Shown: positions 45,819 through 54,500 of the stretch, piece by piece
Layout of the letters: each line of letters starts with the position of its first letter
How positions within the stretch are numbered: the first letter of the stretch is position 1
Assembly (NCBI GenBank): GCA_937894725.1
Contig: CALAYL010000049.1
Location: forward strand, 12,780 to 76,779
Direction: 5' to 3'
DNA length: 64,000 bases
Source of the DNA: an uncultured Bacteroidota bacterium
GTDB lineage: Bacteria; Bacteroidota; Bacteroidia; Chitinophagales; LD1
The notes under the pieces: generated by a model
Database searches by the model: none
Told to the model about the DNA's origin: nothing
Seen by the model: the letters and a program-made list of their open reading frames with translations, nothing else
Translations under genes and position numbers: made by a program

Positions 45819-45868
45819 AAACAAAATCCACCTTATGAAAAAATGGATTTTTTTTAGAGTAGTTTATG

Positions 45869-47365
45869 CTATTTACCTACTATCAATTTACGCGATGCGT
45901 TTTCGTTTTTGCTTTGTATTTTCACGATATATAATCCTGTATTAAAATCAGCTACAGAGATAGTCATTTTATTGCCTTCAAGTTGTTTTTCGAATACTAT
46001 TTTGCCTACTAGATCTGTGATAATCACCATAGCATCTTTCGCATCTGTTTCTAATAAAAATGTGCCTACTGCTGGATTAGGATATACCGATAACTTACTT
46101 TCACGAATGGCTTGTATTCCATTAGGAGTAGCAGCTCTTCCACATACATACTCTTCTCTAGTTACCGAACTAAATCCACCTTGATTCACATTGAAACCAG
46201 TCCTAGTTTCGATAGCCACTAGGTCATCATCTGTGTTGAATTCATAGAGTGTCTCATTTACAGGTAGCAATGTAGGATTCGTACCAATACTGAATGTCGC
46301 AAATCTAGCCAATTTGCCAGAGGCGGAATAATTTCTTACCTCTTCGTAGGTAGTAGAAAACTGCATGGTTGTTTTATTATAGGTTTTGTTGCTTTTGCGT
46401 GTTTCTTGATTGGAAGTATTGTATGCATACTCTATTCTTGACTCATTCTGTAATGTAGGTGGATTACCTGGCGTACTTTGTTGAAGCGTTTGCTTAGTTA
46501 TGCTGCTTACATTTCCATTCGCATCGTATGCGTAGAAGCTTTGCTCGACTGTTGTCCAAGTTCCTTGATTAATAGATACAAATGTACCAGCGATTTTGCC
46601 ATTAGACCAAGTAGTTCCAAATCGAATGGTAGCTGTGTATGCTGAACCATTCCAGTCTCTTCCTTCCCTTTGTGTTTCATTATTGTTAGCGTCATAGGTA
46701 TAGGCAAATTGCTGCCCGTTGGTATAGGTCATAGTACCTTGATTGTAGCCAAAGTTGGTTAAGGTTGACACCTTGTTATTGGCATTATAAGTTCTTTCTT
46801 CCTTACTGTTCGGTATCCATGCACCGCTAGACCATCCGAAAAATTCTTTTTTAGTTTCGTTTTGCGAGGCATCATAAGTGTATTCAACTTTATTGTTATT
46901 TACGCCCTGTAGTTTTACTATTGCAGATGCAACCTTTCCTTGTGTAGTGTATGTGTAGGAAATTCTAGCATTTTCTTCCCAGATGCTTGATGAGGGATTC
47001 CAAGTAGAAGAAATAGTATCTACAAGATTAGCACCTGTATAGCTATTTTCGTATTTCTTAGAGTTGTCCCAAGCGCTTGTTCCTGCATTAAAAAGCTGTT
47101 CTAAATAAACAAGTACTTTATTATTGGAATTGTATGTAATAGTCTTTAATCGGTTATTGTTCCATGTACCGCTGTTATTGATTTGCCTAAGCTCTGTTAG
47201 CTGGTTGCCTTGCGCATCAAAAGTACTTATATTACGCGCTGTTTGGGTTTTTGCTCCGCCAGCCGGAATGTTGTAAAAATTCACCGTATCCTTTCTGCAG
47301 TCTGCAAAAGATTGGGTGGTCAGTAATAATGCCGCTGAGGCAAGAACGAGTAGTTTCTTTTTCAT
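45869..47365 (-). CDS. T9SS-secreted protein with YD/RHS-like repeats, type-A CTD
   Basis: A 498-residue protein with signal peptide MKKKLLVLASAALLLTTQSFA. Most of the chain is a run of repeats like YTYDANNNETQREGRDWN, FYAYDANGNVSSITKQ and YAYNTSNQETRKSN, resembling YD/RHS repeats that form beta-solenoids. A type-A sorting domain ends it (LSVYPNPAVGTFLLE ... LIVGK). The start is at 47365; the ATG 8 codons earlier lies in the leader. It has no toxin-like C-terminal tip after the repeats, so it is not a typical RHS toxin. Confidence 0.85.
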   Translation of the reverse strand: MKKKLLVLASAALLLTTQSFADCRKDTVNFYNIPAGGAKTQTARNISTFDAQGNQLTELRQINNSGTWNNNRLKTITYNSNNKVLVYLEQLFNAGTSAWDNSKKYENSYTGANLVDTISSTWNPSSSIWEENARISYTYTTQGKVASAIVKLQGVNNNKVEYTYDASQNETKKEFFGWSSGAWIPNSKEERTYNANNKVSTLTNFGYNQGTMTYTNGQQFAYTYDANNNETQREGRDWNGSAYTATIRFGTTWSNGKIAGTFVSINQGTWTTVEQSFYAYDANGNVSSITKQTLQQSTPGNPPTLQNESRIEYAYNTSNQETRKSNKTYNKTTMQFSTTYEEVRNYSASGKLARFATFSIGTNPTLLPVNETLYEFNTDDDLVAIETRTGFNVNQGGFSSVTREEYVCGRAATPNGIQAIRESKLSVYPNPAVGTFLLETDAKDAMVIITDLVGKIVFEKQLEGNKMTISVADFNTGLYIVKIQSKNENASRKLIVGK

Positions 47366-47474
47366 GGTATATAAATTTTGTTTCCGCAAATGTCATTCTA
47401 AGGGATTGGAAATTTTTGCTCAACCAACGAGTTACGTGTGGCAGATGTACGAAAGTGCCATTTGGGTGTACGAA
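47366..47474 (-). promoter_or_regulatory. Shared operator block C, before the YD-repeat gene
   Basis: Half-site cores (ACGA) start at 47427, 47449 and 47470, at steps of 22 and 21 bp. The -7-like box GACATTTG (47387-47394) is 22 bp from the ATG at 47365 and 33 bp from the first half-site. About 75 bp further lies the ATPase cassette's left repeat. Confidence 0.75.
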
Positions 47475-47548
47475 AGGGATTTTTTGGAGATACCTCATAA
47501 AAAGCCATCAAAAAAGAAGAATTTTAGAAAACATTACACATAAAAACG

Positions 47549-47611
47549 TTAATTCAGTCAGTACACTGACTGAATTAACGTAAATTTGGTCAGTCTATTG
47601 ACTGAATTTAC
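47549..47611 (+). repeat. Left 63-bp terminal inverted repeat
   Basis: Two palindromes in tandem: TTAATTCAGTCA-N6-TGACTGAATTAA, then CGT, then AAATTTGGTCA-N6-TGACTGAATTTA. The first extends to a perfect 17-bp stem at 47546-47562 and 47565-47581. It lies 27 bp beyond the ATPase stop codon. Confidence 0.85.
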
Positions 47612-47637
47612 AAAAAAAATAGCTTACGTAGATTTCA

Positions 47638-48774
47638 TTAAGCCAAAAAATCAAGTAGCGTATCTTGACTCACGCAACTAAACTTTGCTTTAGGATAATT
47701 CTCTTCAAAAAACTTTGGTGGTTTTACGCCCTTGCATTTTTTCCATTTAAACTCAAAGGCGCGTAGCTGCCTACTTTCTGTTTCTATCATGTCTATCTCT
47801 TGATTGTCATACGTTCGCCAAAAGAAATACTCAGGTGTTTTGGCAGCATATTCACGTACTTTTATCCGCTCATAAAAACAGTAGTTTTCCCACAAAACTC
47901 CCATGTCGTTGCGCGAATTTACTTCTCTAAAATCATTGATCACAGCATTGCGAATCCCATTATCATAAAAATACCACTTAGATGATTTCACTACCTCCTT
48001 GCGTAGATTGGAGCTATAGCCCCCTACCCTAAAAATCACAAATACTTTGGATAGCAAATCAAGATAACGCACCACCGTATTTTTGCTCATGCCTAGATTT
48101 CTGCCTAGTTCATCTAGCGATACTTCATTACCCACTTGATAGGCTAGTAGCTTTAGTAGGTCGAAAATCTTACTCGCATTTTTTACAGTTTCATACATCA
48201 AAATATCTTTGAGTAAATAGGTCTGCACCAATGACTTTAAATAGTCCTCTTTCTCGTCATTGCCAGTGAGGGTGATCAACTCTGGATAGCTGCCATATAT
48301 TAATCGCTCTTGTAGCTGCTGCTGCGCGCCAAGATGCCCTACATACCCTTCTACCTCCGCATATGACACAGGATAAAGGGTGTATTGATAGCTACGCCCA
48401 GTGAGCGGCTCGCCCGATTTATTCATCAAGTCAAACGAAGATGAACCAGTAGCAATAATCGTGATTTTAGGAAAGCTGTCAATCATAAATTTGAGGTGCG
48501 TGCCTATGGCTGGCACTGCCTGAGCCTCATCTATCATGATAAGTTTATGCTTGCCGATTAGTCGTTTGTAATTTGCAGCTGTTCGATTAGTAATAGTTGC
48601 TTGTACATCCAAATCTTCTGCATTAAGTACCAAGCAGGGCTTACGATAGTTTTGCTGTATGGCTTGCAGTAGCTTGGTTTTGCCCACTCTGCGTGTGCCA
48701 AAAAGTAGCAATACTTTGTTGTCACCGATGCGCTTTTCGATTGCTTTTTGGAGCTGTCTTTTGATATCTTTCAT
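47638..48774 (-). CDS. AAA ATPase with DUF4143/nuclease-like C-terminus
   Basis: A 378-residue protein of the AAA_14/DUF4143 group. Walker A is FGTRRVGKTKLL (about residues 26-37) and Walker B is LIMIDEAQAVP. Sensor-like TGSSSFDLM and the winged-helix-like LDELGRNLGMSKNTVVRYLDLLSKVFVI follow. The C-terminal part has NQEIDMIETES with FEFKWKK, resembling the PD-(D/E)xK nuclease core seen in DUF4143 proteins. The cellular role of the family is poorly known. It is bounded by inverted repeats on both sides; the right one begins 22 bp before the ATG, so it overlaps the promoter region and may control expression. Confidence 0.9.
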   Translation of the reverse strand: MKDIKRQLQKAIEKRIGDNKVLLLFGTRRVGKTKLLQAIQQNYRKPCLVLNAEDLDVQATITNRTAANYKRLIGKHKLIMIDEAQAVPAIGTHLKFMIDSFPKITIIATGSSSFDLMNKSGEPLTGRSYQYTLYPVSYAEVEGYVGHLGAQQQLQERLIYGSYPELITLTGNDEKEDYLKSLVQTYLLKDILMYETVKNASKIFDLLKLLAYQVGNEVSLDELGRNLGMSKNTVVRYLDLLSKVFVIFRVGGYSSNLRKEVVKSSKWYFYDNGIRNAVINDFREVNSRNDMGVLWENYCFYERIKVREYAAKTPEYFFWRTYDNQEIDMIETESRQLRAFEFKWKKCKGVKPPKFFEENYPKAKFSCVSQDTLLDFLA

Positions 48775-48795
48775 ACTTCAAATATACCCAAAAAT

Positions 48796-48858
48796 GTTAA
48801 TTCAGTCAGTCTGTTGACCAAATTTACGTTAATTGAGTCAGTTGGCTGACTGAATTAA
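48796..48858 (-). repeat. Right 63-bp terminal inverted repeat
   Basis: Read on the minus strand: TTAATTCAGTCA-N6-TGACTCAATTAA, CGT, AAATTTGGTCA-N6-TGACTGAATTAA. It is the inverted partner of 47549-47611 and sits between the divergent ATPase and histidine kinase genes, 64 bp before the kinase ATG. Confidence 0.85.
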
Positions 48859-48922
48859 GAAAATAATCGCATTTAATCCCTTTATACATTTCCATTTTTA
48901 ATTATATTCGTCCAAACATAGT

Positions 48923-50788
48923 ATGAGTCAAATGATGCTACTGACAGCTACCAGCACCCTAGAACGGCTCAATACTTATATTGTGGCTAGGGAATACGAC
49001 TTTGCGTTAAAGCAACTCACCCTACTCTCCCACCAAAATCTACATCTGTTAAAACAGCTAATACAACAGCTTGCAAACGACCCCCAAATAAAGGAGTTGT
49101 GTTTCCGACTACAAATAAAACTCTACCTGTCAGAGCAATCACTAAATGAGCAAAAAATAGAAGATGCCGAAAAACAACTGACCCAAATAATAAAACAAGC
49201 AGGTGAATGTGAGTGTACAGAAGTATTGATATTAGGGTATTTGCAGCTAGCTGTGCTAAAGTCATACCAACAAAAAGAAACAGAAGCGCTTGCGATTTTT
49301 GCTCAATGCGACCAACTATCAACTACCCTAAAATCTGTAGAAATCGATATACAAATAGCCATCTACCGCTACCATTTTTATTCTGAAAGCGATGCAGGTA
49401 AAGCTGGCAAACAGCTCTATCATGCCCTACAACTAAGCCAGGAGACGAAGTTAGATTACTGGCAGGCATACTGTTTGTTGCACTTGGGAACACTTAACAC
49501 AGTATTAGGAAACCACTCCGTGGCGCTCAATTTTTTTAAAGAGGCGCATACACTTTTTGAACAACTTGGCTGCAATTTATCAATGGCTGATAATTTGATG
49601 TGTCAGTTTAATATCTACTATCGTCAAAAAGAATTTGAACAAGCTATCCAGTGTTTGAAGCAGGCAATAGCTTTAGCTACTGACTGTGGATGGGAACACA
49701 AAATTGCACTATGCTATGGTAATTTATCTACCGTGTATTTGCAATTAGAAAAATACGATGAAGCTGCCAATGCATCTGAAAAAGATATTCAAATAAGTAC
49801 CAAGCTGAAAAACAAGCAAAATGTAGGCGTAGCTTACTTTAGGTTGGGCAGAATAGAAGCCGCCAAAGGAAATACATCCAAAGCCATAGAGCTATTAAAG
49901 GACTCTATCGAAATCCGAAAAAATCAGATTAGCAATACACAACTTTCACAGGTATATTTTCACCTACATCGGCAATACGAAATTATAAGCGATTTTGAAA
50001 ATGCATACAAAACGCAGTCGCTGTACTTGGAGCAGAAGTTTAAAATTTTGGATGCCGAAAAAGCAAAAGAAAACGAAGCCTTGAGAGAAAAGTATGAATC
50101 CGAAAAAAGAGAGACAGAACTCAAAGAAGCTAGGATTCTACAAACAGAAAGTGAACTAAAAGCATTAAAGGCACAGATGAATCCGCATTTTATTTTTAAT
50201 GCGTTGAATTCGATTCAAGAAATTTTCTTTTTGGGTGACAAGCGATTAGCCAATAAACACCTCAGCAACTTTAGCCAACTGACTCGAAAAATTCTGCACG
50301 CTTCTACCAAATCATCTATCACACTCCAAGAAGAAATTGAAACCCTAGAGCAATACCTATCACTAGAAGCCCTACGCTTTTCGGATAATTTTGAGTATGA
50401 TTTAAGAATAGACGAAAACATAGACCCTTACCTCATAGACCTACCACCCATGCTGCTACAGCCCTTTGTTGAGAATGCTATAAAACATGGCTTGATGCAC
50501 AAAACGGAAAACCGTAAACTAGCCATCGCTATGAGCTTGAAGGAAGAAACTGACGAAACAGCTATTTTGAAAGTAAGCATCAAAGACAATGGCGTAGGAC
50601 GTGCTGCCTCCACTGTTATCAATGCCCAAAAAGCCCGCATTGGTCAGTCGTTTGCGAGCGAGGCTACTGAAAAAAGACTTTCGTTATTAAATCTAAGTAG
50701 CGATGAATCGGTGAGCTATATAGACCTCGAAGAGGCTGGCATGCCAGCTGGCACAGAAGTGCAAATTTCAATACCCATAAAATTTTAA
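48923..50788 (+). CDS. TPR sensor histidine kinase (LytS-type, soluble)
   Basis: A 621-residue kinase. Residues 1-370 are TPR-type helical repeats (SVALNFFKEAHTLFEQLG, IALCYGNLSTVYLQLEKYDEAA). A coiled coil follows (about 375-415), then the His_kinase domain with His422 in QMNPHFIFNALNSIQ, and the HATPase_c domain (VENAIKHGL, DNGVGRAAS). No signal peptide or TM helix is seen, so it is predicted cytosolic, unlike most TPR-kinases of this group, which span the membrane. It lies 2 bp before its LytTR response regulator. Input signal unknown. Confidence 0.9.
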   Translation: MSQMMLLTATSTLERLNTYIVAREYDFALKQLTLLSHQNLHLLKQLIQQLANDPQIKELCFRLQIKLYLSEQSLNEQKIEDAEKQLTQIIKQAGECECTEVLILGYLQLAVLKSYQQKETEALAIFAQCDQLSTTLKSVEIDIQIAIYRYHFYSESDAGKAGKQLYHALQLSQETKLDYWQAYCLLHLGTLNTVLGNHSVALNFFKEAHTLFEQLGCNLSMADNLMCQFNIYYRQKEFEQAIQCLKQAIALATDCGWEHKIALCYGNLSTVYLQLEKYDEAANASEKDIQISTKLKNKQNVGVAYFRLGRIEAAKGNTSKAIELLKDSIEIRKNQISNTQLSQVYFHLHRQYEIISDFENAYKTQSLYLEQKFKILDAEKAKENEALREKYESEKRETELKEARILQTESELKALKAQMNPHFIFNALNSIQEIFFLGDKRLANKHLSNFSQLTRKILHASTKSSITLQEEIETLEQYLSLEALRFSDNFEYDLRIDENIDPYLIDLPPMLLQPFVENAIKHGLMHKTENRKLAIAMSLKEETDETAILKVSIKDNGVGRAASTVINAQKARIGQSFASEATEKRLSLLNLSSDESVSYIDLEEAGMPAGTEVQISIPIKF

Positions 50789-50790
50789 CC

Positions 50791-51531
50791 ATGCGTGCTA
50801 TTCTCGTAGATGATGAACAAAAAGCCAGAAACATGTTGCGCAACTTGCTCGAAGAGTACTGCCCATCCATAGAGATATTGGCAGCGTGCGAAAATGTACC
50901 TACCGCAGTGGCGGCTATTCATGAGCACAGACCCGATGTCGTTTTCTTAGATATAGATATGCCTGGCTACAATGGTTTTCAGCTCTTAGAGTTTTTTAGC
51001 CCTATAAATTTTGAGGTTATTTTCACTACTGCATTTAGTGAATATGCATTGAAAGCATTTCAAGTAAGCGCACTAGATTTTTTACAAAAACCAATAGATA
51101 TAGACCTGCTCATAGCTGCGGTAGAGAAATTGAAAAAGCGAAAAGGCCAGTCTTTTATCAATCAACAAATGGCTTTGATAAAAGAAAACAATGAGGCAAA
51201 AGCAGTAAAAAAGATAGCGATTCAAGTAGCCGATGGAATTGTATTCTTGAAAGTAAAAGAAATCTTATACCTAAAAGCAGACCGCTCCTATACAGAAATA
51301 TACCTAGAGAATAGCGAAATAATAATAGCCAGCAAAAATATCAAAGAATTTGATGAAATATTAGCAGGAAATCCCGACTTTCTGCGTGTACAACGCAGTT
51401 ATATAGCCAATCTGACCAAAGTAGAAAAGTATAACAGAACAGATGGTGGCACACTCCAAATACAAGGAGGAAATGAAATACCTATTAGCAAAGAGGTAAG
51501 AGAGGAAGTACTGAAGAGGTTAGAGATTTAA
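50791..51531 (+). CDS. LytTR-family response regulator (system 1)
   Basis: A 246-residue regulator. Receiver domain residues 1-120 with acidic pair VDDE, phospho-acceptor Asp54 (VFLDIDMPGYNGF) and Lys100 (FLQKPID). The LytTR DNA-binding domain spans about 140-246 (KIAIQVADGIVFLKVKEILYLKADRSYTEIYL). Such domains bind direct repeats about 21-22 bp apart. It is a close paralogue of the regulator at 56237-56989: same length class and shared Asp54 and Lys100. Likely targets are the operator blocks of the T9SS cargo genes (inference). Confidence 0.94.
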   Translation: MRAILVDDEQKARNMLRNLLEEYCPSIEILAACENVPTAVAAIHEHRPDVVFLDIDMPGYNGFQLLEFFSPINFEVIFTTAFSEYALKAFQVSALDFLQKPIDIDLLIAAVEKLKKRKGQSFINQQMALIKENNEAKAVKKIAIQVADGIVFLKVKEILYLKADRSYTEIYLENSEIIIASKNIKEFDEILAGNPDFLRVQRSYIANLTKVEKYNRTDGGTLQIQGGNEIPISKEVREEVLKRLEI

Positions 51532-51538
51532 CCAAAAA

Positions 51539-51566
51539 AAATCCCACTCTTTTCAGAGCAGGATTT
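51539..51566 (-). terminator. Terminator between regulator 1 and the SBBP/Ig-like T9SS gene
   Basis: A 12-bp stem with two mismatches (AAATCCCACTCT / AGAGCAGGATTT), loop TTTC, with an A-run on the plus strand that is a T-run for the minus-strand gene. It may also slow the convergent regulator transcript. Confidence 0.75.
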
Positions 51567-51585
51567 AAAACAAAACACGAGATTC

Positions 51586-54500
51586 TTATTCTTTTACAAA
51601 AGAAATTCGTTGGATGCCTTTGGCTGTTTTTAGTGAAATCATATAGCGTGATGAGCTGAGCGATGATATATCTATTTGCTCATTTACATGGTCAGATGAA
51701 AGCACTTTTCTGCCCAACATATCCGTAATTTCTACAGATTCGATAGCCTCTGTAGTGCTGATGTATAGCCTCTCGCTCGCAGGACTTGGATATATAGATA
51801 CCGCTATTTCTGTAATGTCATCTATGCCTACTCCAGTTACATTGGTGATAGCACTCGTTGCGCTACATCCATTGGCATCTGTGACTTGCACTGTATAGTT
51901 TCCATTGGCAGTAGCCGTGTAGGTTTGTGCATTTGCAGATGGGATATTTGTGCCATTGAGTTTCCACTGATAGCTAGCAAAACCTGCTGATGCGCTGAGC
52001 GTATTGCCTGATTTTGTGACAGAAACACTCACTGCTGGTCGTACAAATAAACTAAGCGTAATCACTGAATCGCAACCTGCTATGTTTTGAATAGCTCTGG
52101 TGTATGTCCCTCCCTGAGTCAAGGTTTGTGTACCAAAGATATAGCTAGCGCCATTGCAGATAGTGTCTGCTTTGGTACTGGCACTTGATTGACCTAGACT
52201 TACATTCAATGTGATAAAACTATCACAGCCTGCTACACTCATTAGGGTATCTAAATATTGCCCTGCTTGAGTGATGGTTTGTCCGTTGAAAGTGATGCTA
52301 CTTCCGTTGCAAATAGATTGGCTTTGGATGCTTGCAATTCGCGGACGAACCGTAAAGTTTAATGCCAAAATACTATCACAACCATTGCTAGCGGTGAGTG
52401 TATCACGGTAGTTTCCGTTTTGTGTCAAGGTTTGTCCGTTGAATACAAAGCTCTCGCCAAAACAAACTGTACGGCTGATATTCCCTGTGATTTGCGGACG
52501 AACCGTGAGGTTCAAGGTCAAGAAAGAATCACATCCTGCAACATTCACAAGGGTATCTCTATAGCTACCACTTTGGTTTCTTGTGATTCCGTTGAAAACG
52601 ATACTTTGCCCTGCACAAATAGTTTGCGCTATACTGCCAGATGTAGCTTGTTTGATAGTTACCGTTTGCGTAGCTGTAGCGGTACATCCTGCACCAAGAC
52701 TTGCAGTAACTGTGTAAGTAGTAGTAGCCGTAGGCGATACGGTGATAGCTGCATTACTGCCTAATCCATTTGACCATGAGTATGTATTACCCCCATTGGC
52801 AGTTAAAGTCAATGAACTTCCAGCACATACAGAGCTAGCTCCGTTTATCACGGCTGTTGGAGTTGATTGTACACTCACTGTTTGCGAAGCAGTAGCGGTA
52901 CAGCTATTGTTTGTAACAGTTACGGTATAAGTTGTAGCTGCAGTAGGCGTTACAGTTGTTGAAGATGATGTGGCTGCATTGCTCCAAGCGTAAGTTCCTC
53001 CACCCGATGCAGTCAAGGTTGCAGATAATCCAGAGCAGATGGTACTTGGCCCATTGATAGCAGCTGTTGGTAGTGGATTTACTGCTACGGCTCTTGTAGC
53101 TGTAGCGGAGCAGTTGTTGGCATTAGTCACGGTGACTGTGTAGCTGATATTTGCCGTAGGCGAAAAGGTGGCTTGCGCATTTGCTCCTCCACTATTACTC
53201 CAATTGTATGTCCCTCCCCCACTAGCTGTCAGTGTGACGTTTTGGCCCGCACAAATACTCACGGTTGATGGGGAGATAGCGACAGTTGGAGTAGAATTAA
53301 CAGTGATTAATCTACTAGCTGTAGCCGAACAATTTGATGCATTTGTAACGGTGACTGTATAGGTTGTATTAGAAATTGGCGAAAAGCTTGCTTGTGCATT
53401 GCTGCCTCCACTGTTGCTCCATGCGTAAGTACCTCCTCCACTCGCTGTGAGCGATGCGCTTTGTCCTTCACAAATGGTGACTGATGCAGGTGTAATACTG
53501 GCTGTCGGATTAGCATTTACAGTTACTAATCTACTTGCTGTAGCCGAACAGCTGGCTGCGTTTGTTACCGTCACTGTATAGGTGGTGTTTGCTGTTGGTG
53601 AAAAGGTAGCCGCAGCATTACTTCCTCCGCTATTACTCCATGCGTATGTGCCTCCTCCGCTGGCGGTCAGTGTGGCACTTTCCCCTGCACAAATAGCAAC
53701 TGTAGCGGGTGATATAGCTGCTGTCGGTTTAGCACTTACAGTTACTTGCTTTGATGAAGTTGCAGAGCAAGATCCATTGCTTACTGTCACTGTATAATTC
53801 ATAATTACTGTAGAACTAGTAGTAGGCGTGAATTTTGCTTGGGCATTTGACCCTCCGCCATTACTCCATGTGTATGTGCCGCCTCCGCTAGCGGTGAGCG
53901 TAAGTGTATCACCAGAACATAAAGTACTTGGTCCAGATATAGCTGCCGAGGCAGCACCCACTACTGTTACTATAGAAGAATCTATTTTACTGCAGTTATT
54001 CGTAGAAGAGGTTACAGTCACATAATAAGTAGTGTTACTGGCTGGCGAAAAAGTAGCCGACAAGCTATTTCCTCCGCCATTACTCCATATATAATTAAAT
54101 CCTCCACCGATACCAATTGACGCATTGGCGGTAAGTGTAACTGATTGACCAGTACAAACATTTGGATTATTTGGAGTGATGTTTACTGTAGGAGCTGGCA
54201 ATACTGTTACAAAAAGACTAAATGCCGCTGATGGGCTACAATTTGATGACCTTACAGATATGCTACCTGATACAGAAGTATTAAAAGTAACATTTATAGA
54301 ATTAGTAGAAGATGTACCTACAAATCCATTGGGCAATGTCCAAATGTAGCTTGTAGCTCCACTAATCAAAGGCGTAGTATAGGTTTCTGTCAATCCCTGA
54401 CAGGTAGTAGTAGGGCCTGCAATAGATGTGGGAGTGGCTGGAGGTGCAAGCACCGAAACACTTAAAAAACTTGGATTACTACCGCCACAAGCTCCTTGAG

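Larger units (their letters stand above)
47549..48858 (-). mobile_element. Putative ATPase cassette bounded by 63-bp inverted repeats
   Basis: A 1310-bp unit: left inverted repeat (47549-47611), an AAA ATPase gene (minus strand) and right inverted repeat (48796-48858). The two repeats match at 53 of 63 positions in inverted orientation, and 8 of 10 differences are in two 6-nt spacers. No transposase is encoded and no target-site duplication was recognised, so movement is inferred from the bounded structure alone. A self-regulation or partition-like role is an alternative. Confidence 0.5.

Noticed and set aside
45869..47365. YD-repeat protein as an RHS toxin with immunity gene
   Set aside because: There is no hypervariable tip after the repeats, a T9SS sorting domain ends the protein, and no small immunity-like gene follows.
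47500..47548. Target-site duplication at the cassette borders
   Set aside because: Comparing the bases outside both repeats shows only A-rich sequence in common, which is not convincing.
47549..47611. Left cassette repeat read as a simple terminator of the ATPase gene
   Set aside because: A matching inverted copy lies upstream of the same gene, and no long T-run follows the stem. Termination may still be a side role.
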